Positions 17,351 through 25,291 of a DNA stretch of 64,000 bases are shown piece by piece. The translations under genes and the position numbers were made by a program. The stretch spans positions 298,454 through 362,453 of the forward strand of contig NZ_JACBJQ010000002.1 of assembly GCF_013404075.1 (NCBI RefSeq), written 5' to 3'. The stretch is from Mycolicibacterium vinylchloridicum. Its GTDB lineage: Bacteria; Actinomycetota; Actinomycetes; Mycobacteriales; Mycobacteriaceae. The notes below the pieces were generated by a model, which did not search any database, was not told the origin of the DNA, and worked only from the letters and a program-made list of their open reading frames with translations. Within the stretch, counting starts at the first letter, position 1. Every line of letters begins with the position of its first letter.

Positions 17351-18913
17351 CTATGTCTCGCCTCGTCGGACGAACACCGCCAGCACCGCGCCGACGGCGG
17401 CAGCGCCGGCTCCCACCCACATCGACAGCTGCAGGCCGGCCATGAAGGCCTCGTGGCTGCCGCTGGCGATCGCGGCGGTGAGCTGCGGCGGGGCGCCGGG
17501 GATCGACGGAGCCAATCCCTTCGACACCAATTCCTTGGCTGGAGTGAGTTTTTCAGCGACGGGCGCGGGAGTGCCCGCGGTAGTCAGCTTGTCGACCAGG
17601 GTGGAGCCGACCTTGCTGGACAGCACCGACCCCAGGATCGTGGTGCCCAGCACGGCACCCAGCTGAACCGACGTGCTCTGCACCCCGCCGGCCACCCCGG
17701 CGTCGTCGACCGGAGCGTTGCCGACGATGGCCTCCGAGCTCGCGGTCAGCACCAGGCCCACGCCGGCGCCCAGCAAGGCGAAGGCCGGCCACATCGCGCT
17801 GTACCCCGAATCGGCGTGCAACTGGCTCAGCAATGCCAGGCCGCCTGCGACACCCAGCAGCCCGGAGACCATCGCCGGGCGCGGACCGAACCGCTCGGTG
17901 ACGACACCCGAGAGCGGGGCCATCACCATCATGGCCGCGGACAGCGGCAGGGTTCGGACACCGGTTTCCACCGGACTCCAGCCCTGCAGATTCTGCAGGT
18001 ACAGCGTCATGAAGAACAGGGCGCCAAACAATGCGAAGAAGTTGATGGTGACCACGGCGGCGCCGATCGACAGCGACGGGTTGGCAAACAATCGCAGCGG
18101 CAGCATCGGGTCTTTTGCGTGCCGCTCGACGATCACGAAAGCACCCATCAGCACCGCGCCGCCGATCAGGAAGGCGACGGTCTGCGGGTCCAGCCAGCCC
18201 CACTCGGGAGCCTTGATCAGGCCGTACACCAGAAGAAACAGGCTGCCGGACAGGGTCAGGATGCCGCCCACGTCCAGCCGGCCCTGCTCGTCGCTGCGGC
18301 TTTCGACGATCGCGACTGCGCCGATGACCACGGCGACCACCGCGATCGGCACGTTGATGTAGAAGACGGACTCCCAGCTGAGGTGTTCGACCAGAACCCC
18401 GCCCAGGACAGGCCCGGCGGCCACGGACACTCCGGTCGCGGCACCCCAGATCCCGATCGCGGTGTTGAGCTTGTGCGGCGGGAAGGCGTCGCGGATGATC
18501 GCGAGCGTGCTGGGCATCAGGAGCGCGCCGAACACCCCCTGCAGCGCGCGCATCGTGATCACCCCGGCGACCGTGCCGATGACACCGATTCCCACCGAGG
18601 TGACCGCGAAGCCCACCACGCCCACCAGGAAGACCAGGCGCCGGCCGAACATGTCGCCGAGTTTGCCGCCGAAAATCAACAGCGACGCCAAGCTAAGGAG
18701 ATAGGCGTCGGTGATCCACTGCAGGTCCGACAGCGACGCGTTGAGGTCGGTGGCGATGCGGGGATTGGCGATGGCGACGACGGATGCGTCGAGGCCGACC
18801 ATGATGACGCCGACCGATACGGCCGCGAGAATCCACATCGGATTCCCGCGGATGCCCTGCTTCGGCCGTGCGTGACGCGCGTGCGCGGGTCGCTGAACTG
18901 TGGTGATGGCCAC
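17351..18913 (-). CDS. MFS drug/proton antiporter, DHA2 (14-TM) family
   Basis: Transporter of 520 residues. TM1 carries an acidic residue in MVGLDASVVAIANP, motif A is GGKLGDMFGRR, motif C-like glycine-rich GVSVAAGPVLGGVLV is present, and about 14 hydrophobic segments are visible, as in EmrB/QacA exporters. It should export hydrophobic compounds using the proton gradient. GTG 18913 has AAAGGAG 8 nt upstream. It is divergent from a TetR gene; two inverted copies of a 22-bp operator lie in the intergenic region, so repression and ligand-induced export are likely. Confidence 0.9.
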   Translation of the reverse strand: MAITTVQRPAHARHARPKQGIRGNPMWILAAVSVGVIMVGLDASVVAIANPRIATDLNASLSDLQWITDAYLLSLASLLIFGGKLGDMFGRRLVFLVGVVGFAVTSVGIGVIGTVAGVITMRALQGVFGALLMPSTLAIIRDAFPPHKLNTAIGIWGAATGVSVAAGPVLGGVLVEHLSWESVFYINVPIAVVAVVIGAVAIVESRSDEQGRLDVGGILTLSGSLFLLVYGLIKAPEWGWLDPQTVAFLIGGAVLMGAFVIVERHAKDPMLPLRLFANPSLSIGAAVVTINFFALFGALFFMTLYLQNLQGWSPVETGVRTLPLSAAMMVMAPLSGVVTERFGPRPAMVSGLLGVAGGLALLSQLHADSGYSAMWPAFALLGAGVGLVLTASSEAIVGNAPVDDAGVAGGVQSTSVQLGAVLGTTILGSVLSSKVGSTLVDKLTTAGTPAPVAEKLTPAKELVSKGLAPSIPGAPPQLTAAIASGSHEAFMAGLQLSMWVGAGAAAVGAVLAVFVRRGET

Positions 18914-18931
18914 GGTTCGACTCCTTTCGAT

Positions 18932-18953
18932 AAGTGGAGGATTTCCACCACTT
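18932..18953. promoter_or_regulatory. TetR operator copy 1 (MFS side)
   Basis: 22-bp imperfect palindrome, AAGTGGAGGAT followed by TTCCACCACTT; nine of eleven pairs match. It lies just upstream of the MFS ribosome-binding site. An inverted copy with three differences is at 18975-18996. Confidence 0.75.
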
Positions 18954-18974
18954 CTTGCTCACAACCCTAACCGG

Positions 18975-18996
18975 AACTGGTGGCAACCCTCCACTT
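18975..18996. promoter_or_regulatory. TetR operator copy 2 (regulator side)
   Basis: Inverted copy of the 18932 site: on the minus strand it reads AAGTGGAGGGT then TGCCACCAGTT. The centres of the two copies are 43 nt apart (about four helical turns). It ends 16 nt before the chosen TetR start. Confidence 0.75.
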
Positions 18997-19012
18997 CTGG
19001 GAGTACCCTGGG

Positions 19013-19708
19013 GTGGTGATTCCTGGCGCACATCGGGGTGCTGAGCGATCCAGGCCACTGCGGGCCGACGCTGAACGCAACCGGGAGCGGATCGTGACCG
19101 CGGCCGCTCGGCTGTTTGCTGAGCAGGGTTTGTCCGTCCCATTGGAAGACGTGGCCCGCGCGGCAGGCGTCGGCGTGGCGACGCTCTACCGGCGTTTCCC
19201 GACCCGCACCGACCTGGCCATCGCGGCCTTCGAACGCAATATGACCTCGTATGAGGACGCGGTCGACAAGGCCCTGGGTAACCCGGTGGCTTGGGACGGC
19301 TTCCGTGACCTCGTCTACGAGGTCTGCGAACTCCAGGCGTCCGACCCCGGGTTGCGCGCCCTACTCACGACCGCGTTCCCGGCCAGCTCGGTGATCGAGC
19401 AGCGCGCGACCGAGGCGATCGACAAGCTCGGCCGGGTGATCGTGCGCGCTCAACAGGATGGCACCCTGCGGCCGGACATCGGTGTCGGCGACATCGTGGT
19501 GATGTTGCTGGCCGACGCCGGCGTGCTCGAGGCCACCCGCGAACATGCGCCCCAGGCGTGGCGCAGATTCGCCGCGCTGATGGTCGACGCGTTCCGCGTC
19601 GGCCCGCACGAGCCGCTGCCGCCACCCACCCCCCCGGAACAGCTCCGAAGTTCGATCGCCATGCTGACAGGTGACACATTGCGAATCGAATGGCTTGCTG
19701 ACGACTGA
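19013..19708 (+). CDS. TetR family regulator of the divergent MFS exporter
   Basis: Regulator of 231 residues. The helix-turn-helix is PLEDVARAAGVGVATLYRRF near residues 45-65, followed by an all-helical ligand domain of the TetR_C type. Tandem GTGs at 19013 and 19016 are the likely starts; an in-frame GTG at 18980 is rejected because it lies inside the operator. The divergent exporter and the duplicated operator make it the probable repressor of both genes. The following F420-type oxidoreductase starts 14 nt downstream and is probably co-transcribed. Confidence 0.87.
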   Translation: MVIPGAHRGAERSRPLRADAERNRERIVTAAARLFAEQGLSVPLEDVARAAGVGVATLYRRFPTRTDLAIAAFERNMTSYEDAVDKALGNPVAWDGFRDLVYEVCELQASDPGLRALLTTAFPASSVIEQRATEAIDKLGRVIVRAQQDGTLRPDIGVGDIVVMLLADAGVLEATREHAPQAWRRFAALMVDAFRVGPHEPLPPPTPPEQLRSSIAMLTGDTLRIEWLADD

Positions 19709-19722
19709 ACCAGGAGTGGCCC

Positions 19723-20631
19723 GTGACTGAGCGCCCGACCGTCGACTTCCCGTCCCGTATCGGCGTGTGGTGGGCCAGCGAGAGTTGGCCGATGCCCGCG
19801 GCGGTCGAGGTCGCCCAGGAAATCGAAGAGCTCGGCTACGGCTCGCTGTTCATCCCCGAGGTCGGTCTCAAGGACGCCATGGTGCAGTCGGCGATCTTCC
19901 TGGCCGGCACGAAGCGCTTGGTCCTGGGCACCGGCATCGCGAATATCCATGCCCGGCTGGCGACGATCGCCGAAGGTGGCGGACGCAGCCTGACGGCCAG
20001 CTTCCCAGGCCGGTTCGTCCTCGGTCTTGGCGTCAGCCACGGGCCGCTGGTGGAGAACATGCTCGGCGGGACCTACCAGAAGCCGTTGGCCACCATGCGC
20101 GGCTACCTGGACCGGATGGCCGGGCTGCCGGAGTTCGTGGAGCCGGGTTCGGGGCGCCCCACTCGTCTGCTTGCCGCGCTCGGCCCCAAGATGATCGAGC
20201 TGTCCGGCACCCACGCCGACGGGGCCCATCCGTATCTCGTGCTGCCCGAACAGACCGCCACCACCCGGGAGATCCTGGGGCCGGACAAGTGGATCGTGTC
20301 CGAGCAGGCCGTCGTCGTCGGTGAGAGCGCCGAGGAACAGCTTCGCCGCGCGCATCTGCATCTCGAGGTCTATTCGGGACTGCCGAACTACCGCAACTCC
20401 TGGCTGCGGCAGGGCTTCGACGAATCCGATCTGGTGCGCGGCGGCTCGGACCGGCTGGCCGGCCGCATCGTCGGACAGGGCTCGGTCGAACAGGCGGCCG
20501 CGGCGGTGACCGCGCACTTGGACGCCGGCGCCGACCATGTGGTGGTCCAGGTACTCGGCGACGGCGATCCCAGCTGGGATCCCCGCCCGGCACTGCGGGA
20601 ACTGGCCGGGGTGCTGAACCTCAGGGGTTGA
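19723..20631 (+). CDS. LLM-class F420-dependent oxidoreductase
   Basis: Luciferase-like protein of 302 residues (TIGR03620-like). It starts with RIGVWWASESWP, has the substrate/cofactor loop GYGSLFIPEVG, VLGTGIANIHAR and FVLGLGVSHGP. It probably reduces or oxidises a small molecule with F420. GTG 19723 is preceded by CAGGAG with 6 nt spacing. Co-transcription with TetR suggests it modifies the same compounds that the MFS pump exports (inference). Its stop overlaps the convergent MCE gene by 11 nt. Confidence 0.88.
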   Translation: MTERPTVDFPSRIGVWWASESWPMPAAVEVAQEIEELGYGSLFIPEVGLKDAMVQSAIFLAGTKRLVLGTGIANIHARLATIAEGGGRSLTASFPGRFVLGLGVSHGPLVENMLGGTYQKPLATMRGYLDRMAGLPEFVEPGSGRPTRLLAALGPKMIELSGTHADGAHPYLVLPEQTATTREILGPDKWIVSEQAVVVGESAEEQLRRAHLHLEVYSGLPNYRNSWLRQGFDESDLVRGGSDRLAGRIVGQGSVEQAAAAVTAHLDAGADHVVVQVLGDGDPSWDPRPALRELAGVLNLRG

Positions 20632-21862
20632 TGGTGTTCTCGCCGACCTGACGTCCCCAGACGTACTCGGTCAGGATCGGCTGGCCGAGCTCGAAGTGGT
20701 TGTACGGCGCCAGCGATGCGCCGTAATCGGCCACCAGGAACGGTGCCGGCCAGAAGTTGCGGTTGACTTCCTGCCAGCAGCCGGGCGCGCCGCCCGGACC
20801 GCCCTTGGCGTTCACCCGCGGCAGGTTGTCGGGATACACGTAGGGATTGGGTGCACCCGTCAGCCCGATGTGGAAGTCGATCGAGTAGCCGTTGCCGCCG
20901 GCGCTGTCCTTGGCGTTCGAGGTCGCGTAATTGCGGATGGTGCACAGGATTGCGGGGCTGTAGGTGTCCAGCAGTTTGGCGGTGGGGATCAGGTCGGCCT
21001 GGCCGCGCACGAAGTAGGGGCCACCGCGCTCGAAGATGTCGGCGCCGGTATTGCCGAACCCGGTCGAGGCCAGCAGCGCGGCGTCGAGATCCTTCTGCTG
21101 CTCGTTCAACGTGCGCGCGGTCGTCACCGCATGATCGAGGAAGTCCCACAGATCCGGGCTGGCCTTGGTGTAGACATCGGCCAGCTTCGAGAGCTGCTGA
21201 ATGTTGCTGCGAATCTGCGGCATCTGCGGATTGATGTCATCGAGGACCGCATTGCCGTTGACGATCGACTGCCCGAACTTGGTACCCAGACCGTCGAGCG
21301 CCTCGGCCGCCGCGGACAGCGTCAGGTTCAGCTTGACCGGATCGACCTTCTCCGAGATCGACGTCAATGTCTCGAACAACGTGTTGAACTCCGTCGTCAC
21401 GTGCGATACGTCAAGCACGTCCTTACTGGAGATGCGCTGCGCGGTCGGATTCGGGGGGCTGCGGAAGGACACGTACTTGTTGCCGAACACGGTGCTGGCC
21501 TTGACCTCCGCAATGGCGTTGGCCGGAATCAGCGGGATGTATTTGGGTTCGACGTCCAGCGACAGCTTGGCCTTGGTCGTGCCGTCGCGGACGATCGGGT
21601 CGACCCCGGTGACGCGGCCGATCTGCACTCCGTTGTAGGTCACCTTCGACCCGGGGTCCATGACCAAACCGGCCCGCTGGGAGATCAGCGTCAACTGGGT
21701 CTTGGGGGTGAAATCGCCGCGGAACTGCATCAAAACGGCCACCACGATCACTGTGACCACGACCGCTGTCACCGCGAAGGCCGTCTTCAACGGCGGCGCG
21801 TACTGCCAGTGCCGGGTCTTGGTCTCGAACCAGCTCGGCGGCGCGGACTTATCGTCACTCAT
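20621..21862 (-). CDS. orphan MCE-family protein (MlaD domain)
   Basis: Protein of 413 residues. One N-terminal membrane helix (about 25-45) is followed by the MCE/MlaD domain (about 50-130, GLVMDPGSKVTYNGVQIGRV) and the long mycobacterial Mce C-terminal helical region (DVSHVTTEFNTLFETL, IRSNIQQLSKLADVY) ending in a two-cysteine segment. Mce proteins are usually encoded as six tandem genes after two YrbE permeases; here a single gene stands alone between unrelated genes. It may join a complex encoded elsewhere. ATG 21862 was preferred over the longer frame because it begins at the usual hydrophilic N-terminus. Confidence 0.9.
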   Translation of the reverse strand: MSDDKSAPPSWFETKTRHWQYAPPLKTAFAVTAVVVTVIVVAVLMQFRGDFTPKTQLTLISQRAGLVMDPGSKVTYNGVQIGRVTGVDPIVRDGTTKAKLSLDVEPKYIPLIPANAIAEVKASTVFGNKYVSFRSPPNPTAQRISSKDVLDVSHVTTEFNTLFETLTSISEKVDPVKLNLTLSAAAEALDGLGTKFGQSIVNGNAVLDDINPQMPQIRSNIQQLSKLADVYTKASPDLWDFLDHAVTTARTLNEQQKDLDAALLASTGFGNTGADIFERGGPYFVRGQADLIPTAKLLDTYSPAILCTIRNYATSNAKDSAGGNGYSIDFHIGLTGAPNPYVYPDNLPRVNAKGGPGGAPGCWQEVNRNFWPAPFLVADYGASLAPYNHFELGQPILTEYVWGRQVGENTINP

Positions 21863-22045
21863 CAGGCCCCCGCCCCACCGGTCATGGCGTTCCCTCCACC
21901 GACAGCAGTTCACCTGCAGATCGCCAGTCGTTCGTGCTGCCACTATCCCATGCACGCCGAGGGCGTCAGGGCTTTCAGACCAATCGATACAGTGATGATC
22001 TCGTGACCCGGCAGGCCACGTGACGGGGGTCACACCGCGGGGGAT

Positions 22046-22849
22046 TTACGCGGTTTGGTGCGCTCCGCGTAGGAGCTCCGAAACCGGCTGCAATTCACCG
22101 ATTTTCGGTTCCCTGCCATCACCGGACGACCGGCCGCGCGCGTGACGCCAAATCCAGGGGATGAGCAGACTCCGGGTCCACTGGGCTTGTGCGTACATCC
22201 GCTCAGCGAAGCTGTCCTGGACCGCTTCGCCGCTGGGCTGCGCCCAATCATGGTTGCTGCCGGGAAGTTTCAGCGCCTCGGCGGCAGCCTCAGCGAACAG
22301 GATGTGGCCCGTGGTCGAGGCGTGCATGCGGTCGTGACTCCAGATCGACGGCTCGCGCATCGCTTCGGCGTTGTAGAGGTCGACCAGCCCGAAGCCGTGT
22401 CGCTGCGCCGCACCCTGGATGACGGCGTTGACCTGCAGGATGCGCGAGCCGATCAGCCGACCCACCGGCAGCATCTTGGCGACGTCAGGAAACGTCGTGG
22501 TCACCACCGTCGCGCCCGAATCCGCGAGCCGCTGGTAGACGGTCTCGAGGTCGGCCATCGCCTTGGTGAAGGTCCGGCCCGGCCGCGTCACGTCGTTCAT
22601 GCCGACGCAGACCGTGACCAGATCGGGTTCCATCGCCAGTGCGCGGGGCAGCTGGTTGTCGAGAACGTCGATGACGCGCTTGCCCCGGATGGCGAGGTTG
22701 GCGTACAGCAACCCGGGGTAGCGGGAGTCCAGAAGGGCCGCGAGCCGGTCGGCGAATCCGAGCACACCGACGGTGTCGTCGCCGTCCCACAGGCCTTCGG
22801 TCTGGCTGTCGCCGATCGCGACAAACCGGGAGAAACCGATGTCCGACAT
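22046..22849 (-). CDS. SGNH/GDSL hydrolase
   Basis: SGNH-fold esterase of 267 residues. Block I is GDSQTEG with Ser15 as nucleophile, block II has the oxyanion Gly (LAIRGKR), block III is GMND (Gly83, Asn85) and block V is DRMH (Asp173, His176). The family hydrolyses esters such as acyl glycerols or acetylated sugars. There is no signal peptide from ATG 22849, so it is probably cytosolic. A C-terminal basic stretch follows WTRSLLIPWIWRHARGR. It is divergent from a TetR gene, with only 70 nt between. Confidence 0.88.
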   Translation of the reverse strand: MSDIGFSRFVAIGDSQTEGLWDGDDTVGVLGFADRLAALLDSRYPGLLYANLAIRGKRVIDVLDNQLPRALAMEPDLVTVCVGMNDVTRPGRTFTKAMADLETVYQRLADSGATVVTTTFPDVAKMLPVGRLIGSRILQVNAVIQGAAQRHGFGLVDLYNAEAMREPSIWSHDRMHASTTGHILFAEAAAEALKLPGSNHDWAQPSGEAVQDSFAERMYAQAQWTRSLLIPWIWRHARGRSSGDGREPKIGELQPVSELLRGAHQTA

Positions 22850-22864
22850 GAACTTCGATTTTAG

Positions 22865-22883
22865 TGCCAGGTACGGCAGTACC
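22865..22883. promoter_or_regulatory. overlapping inverted repeats, candidate TetR site
   Basis: Between the divergent GDSL and TetR genes, TGCC-AGGTAC-GGCA and GGTAC-GGCA-GTACC are overlapping perfect short palindromes. The GGTAC/GTACC arms recur, with a 6-nt spacer, in the two sites before cyp138 at 23848. Location fits an autoregulatory operator; the arms are short. Confidence 0.4.
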
Positions 22884-22919
22884 ATCTGCAGGCGAAGGGG
22901 AAGGCGGGGTGTACAAACG

Positions 22920-23546
22920 GTGAAGTCGCCTGCGTCGGCCGAGACGGCGGCATCCACGGCACCGGTTGCGGACCCGCGCCAGCGACTCGTCGACGCGCTG
23001 GCCGCATCGATCACCGATGTGGGCTACTCCGCCACCACGGTCGCCGAAATCGTGCGTCGCGCCAGGACGTCCCGGCGCACTTTCTATGAGTACTTCTCCG
23101 ACCGGGAAGCGTGTCTGGTGGCGTTGCTCGCCGACACCAACCGCCGCGCCGTCGAGACCATCTCGTCGGCCGTGGACCCGGCGGCGCCGTGGGAGTCACA
23201 GATCAGGCAGGCGGTGCAGGCGTGGGTCGCCAACGCGGAGTCGCAGCCCGCGGTGATGTTGAGCTGGATCCGCGACGTCCCGGCGCTCGGGATGGCCGCC
23301 CGGGAGTTGCAGCGGGAAGTGACCGAGGCGTTCATCGCGATGGTCCGGACCCTGTCCGATACCGAGGAACTTCGGGCCGCCGGCATCCCGATGGTGTCCC
23401 GTCAGCGGGCGCTGATGCTGATCGGCGGATTGCGGGAGCTGACGGCGGTGACGGTCGAAAGCGGTGGCCGGATGAGCGATGTCACCGACGAGGCGGTCGA
23501 CGGCGCCATCGCACTTCTCGGGCCGCCGCGTGCGGCTACTTCTTGA
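22920..23546 (+). CDS. TetR family transcriptional regulator
   Basis: Regulator of 208 residues. The helix-turn-helix is TTVAEIVRRARTSRRTFYEY (about residues 37-56), followed by a helical ligand domain with RDVPALGMAARELQREV. GTG 22920 is selected since the upstream frame reads antisense to the GDSL gene. It lies between the GDSL hydrolase (divergent) and the CYP138-like gene, next to which mycobacteria such as M. tuberculosis also keep a TetR gene (Rv0135c-Rv0136). It may control both. Confidence 0.86.
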   Translation: MKSPASAETAASTAPVADPRQRLVDALAASITDVGYSATTVAEIVRRARTSRRTFYEYFSDREACLVALLADTNRRAVETISSAVDPAAPWESQIRQAVQAWVANAESQPAVMLSWIRDVPALGMAARELQREVTEAFIAMVRTLSDTEELRAAGIPMVSRQRALMLIGGLRELTAVTVESGGRMSDVTDEAVDGAIALLGPPRAATS

Positions 23547-23760
23547 GCCAGGTGCGGACTTTGGCCAGATCGCGGGTGTAGGCCTCGTACATCTCGTTGT
23601 CGAAGAACGACGCACCGCTGATGGCGTCGGAGCCCTGCCAGATCACCCTGATGCGGTACCGGTCACGCAGGTAGATGTCGACGCGGTCGCTCTCCCGGCG
23701 CTGCCAGCCCTTCTCCTCACCGGCCTCCGAAAGGGACTGCCGCTCGTCGGTGCCAGACAT
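23536..23760 (-). CDS. small conserved hypothetical protein
   Basis: Protein of 74 residues: an acidic-basic N-terminus (GWQRRESDRVDIYL) and a compact C-terminal part with RIRVIWQGSDAISGASFFDNE. No signal or membrane helix. It resembles short actinobacterial proteins of unknown function. ATG 23760 is the only good start; the stop overlaps the convergent TetR gene by 11 nt. The function is not recognisable. Confidence 0.72.
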   Translation of the reverse strand: MSGTDERQSLSEAGEEKGWQRRESDRVDIYLRDRYRIRVIWQGSDAISGASFFDNEMYEAYTRDLAKVRTWLKK

Positions 23761-23847
23761 CAGTGATCACTCCTCTTGGGCATTGGTATGGCGCCCTGAT
23801 GAGCCAACAGTACTGCGGCGGATCCTCCGGACCGGCGTTGTGCCGTT

Positions 23848-23887
23848 CGGTACATCGGCGTACCGTGGTCGGTACATCGGCGTACCG
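23848..23887. promoter_or_regulatory. tandem 18-bp palindromes before the CYP138-like gene
   Basis: Two identical copies of CGGTACATCGGCGTACCG, at 23848-23865 and 23870-23887. Each is a perfect CGGTAC/GTACCG inverted repeat with a 6-nt spacer. The 22-nt period puts both sites on the same face of the helix. They lie 20-59 nt before the P450 start, an ideal position for a dimeric repressor such as TetR. Confidence 0.75.
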
Positions 23888-23906
23888 CAGCGAAGGGATG
23901 AGCACG

Positions 23907-25265
23907 ATGGCGCAGGTGACGAGCGATCCGATTCGACTTCCACCCGGTCCGCGCACCCCCAAGCTGATTCAGGGCCTGCAGTTCTTCACCTCCCGGCGGG
24001 CGTCGGTCGGCGGTCTGACCCGGCGCTATGGGTCAGCGGTGACGTTGAACCTGCCGATCTTCGGCAAGGCCGTGCTGATCAGCGAGCCGTCCCTGGTCAA
24101 GGATCTCTTCACCACCGGCGGCGATCTGGTCGGCCGGGCGACCAATCTGGGCGAGGTGCTCGGCCCGGGCTCCACGTTCAGCCTCGACGGCGACGAACAT
24201 CGCGAGCGGCGCAAACTACTGGTGCCGCCCTTTCACGGCAAGCGCATGCAGGGCTACGAGGCCATCGTCGAAGAAGAGGTGATGCGCGAGATCGCCGGCT
24301 GGCCAGAGGGTGCCGAATTCCCGACGCTGCCGTCGATGATGCACATCACGCTCAATGCCATCCTGCGCGCGGTGTTCGGTGCCGAGGGTGCGGCATTCGA
24401 CGAACTGCGCGAGCTGCTCCCCAAGCAGGTGGTGGTCGGATCCCGGATGGCGGTCCTGCCGAAGTTCTTCCGGCGCGATTTCGGTCCGCGTAGCCCGGGC
24501 GGCACGATGGCGCGCTATCGGCGCCGCTACGACGAGATCGTCGACTCACTGATCGCCGACGCCCGCAGTGACCCCGCATTCGACGAGCGCCCAGATGTGC
24601 TCTCGCTGATGCTGCGGGCGCGCTATGAAGATGGATCCGCGATCTCCGACCGTCACATCGCCGACGAGCTGCTGACCCTGCTCAGCGCAGGCCACGAGAC
24701 GACTGCGACCACGTTGGCCTGGCTGGTCGAACGGGTCCGCCGGCATCCTCAGCTGCTGGCCCGGCTGAGTGAGGAGGTCGACGCCGGCGGCTCCGAATTG
24801 CAGCAGGCGACGATCTGGGAGGTGCAGCGAGCGCGGCCCGTCATCGACGGTACGTCCCGGCTGACGCTGCAGCGAATGAGGCTGGGCGAGTGGGTGATTC
24901 CCGAGAAACACGTGATCATCGTCAGCATCGCCGCCGCGCACTCGAACCGCGAGCGGTTCGACAACCCGTCGGTATTCGATCCGGACCGGTTCATCGACAA
25001 CCCGCCGGACAATTACACCTGGATCCCCTTCGGTGGCGGCATCCGCCGGTGCATCGGCGCCGCATTCGCCAATATGGAGATGCGAGTCACGTTACGAACA
25101 TTGCTGCGCGAGTTCATCTTTGAGCCTACCGGCGCACCGGGCGAGGCCTATCACTCGCGCGGGATCGCCAACGCGCCTGCAGACGGCGGCGTTGCGGTCG
25201 TCCACCGGCGCGCGACGATGACGCGGCCGGTGGATTCGGTCAGCACCCAGGCCGCCGCTGGTTGA
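23907..25265 (+). CDS. cyp138: cytochrome P450, CYP138-like
   Basis: P450 of 452 residues. AGHETT is at 261-266, the K-helix motif EVQR at 305-308 and the haem loop IPFGGGIRRCIGAAF with the ligand cysteine at about 382. The N-terminal IRLPPGPRTPK, the stretch LPSMMHITLNAILRAVFGAE and the C-terminal haem loop recall M. tuberculosis CYP138. No membrane anchor is present. ATG 23907 has GAAGGGA about 8 nt upstream; ATG 23898 is too close to it. Two tandem palindromes upstream imply tight repression. Substrate unknown. Confidence 0.9.
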   Translation: MAQVTSDPIRLPPGPRTPKLIQGLQFFTSRRASVGGLTRRYGSAVTLNLPIFGKAVLISEPSLVKDLFTTGGDLVGRATNLGEVLGPGSTFSLDGDEHRERRKLLVPPFHGKRMQGYEAIVEEEVMREIAGWPEGAEFPTLPSMMHITLNAILRAVFGAEGAAFDELRELLPKQVVVGSRMAVLPKFFRRDFGPRSPGGTMARYRRRYDEIVDSLIADARSDPAFDERPDVLSLMLRARYEDGSAISDRHIADELLTLLSAGHETTATTLAWLVERVRRHPQLLARLSEEVDAGGSELQQATIWEVQRARPVIDGTSRLTLQRMRLGEWVIPEKHVIIVSIAAAHSNRERFDNPSVFDPDRFIDNPPDNYTWIPFGGGIRRCIGAAFANMEMRVTLRTLLREFIFEPTGAPGEAYHSRGIANAPADGGVAVVHRRATMTRPVDSVSTQAAAG

Positions 25266-25291
25266 CTCCTGGGAATGTCCTTGGAATCGCG

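Noticed and set aside
17141..18970. Plus-strand frame of 609 codons opposite the MFS gene
   Set aside because: Composition rich in His, Gln, Arg and Asp, no motif, and the opposite strand encodes a clear 14-helix transporter.
18980..19012. Upstream GTG at 18980 as start of the exporter's TetR
   Set aside because: It would place the first codons inside operator copy 2 and adds a non-family N-terminus; the GTG pair at 19013/19016 is better.
23848..23887. Direct repeat considered as a CRISPR fragment
   Set aside because: Only two copies, 4-nt spacer, palindromic, and located at a promoter: an operator explains it better.
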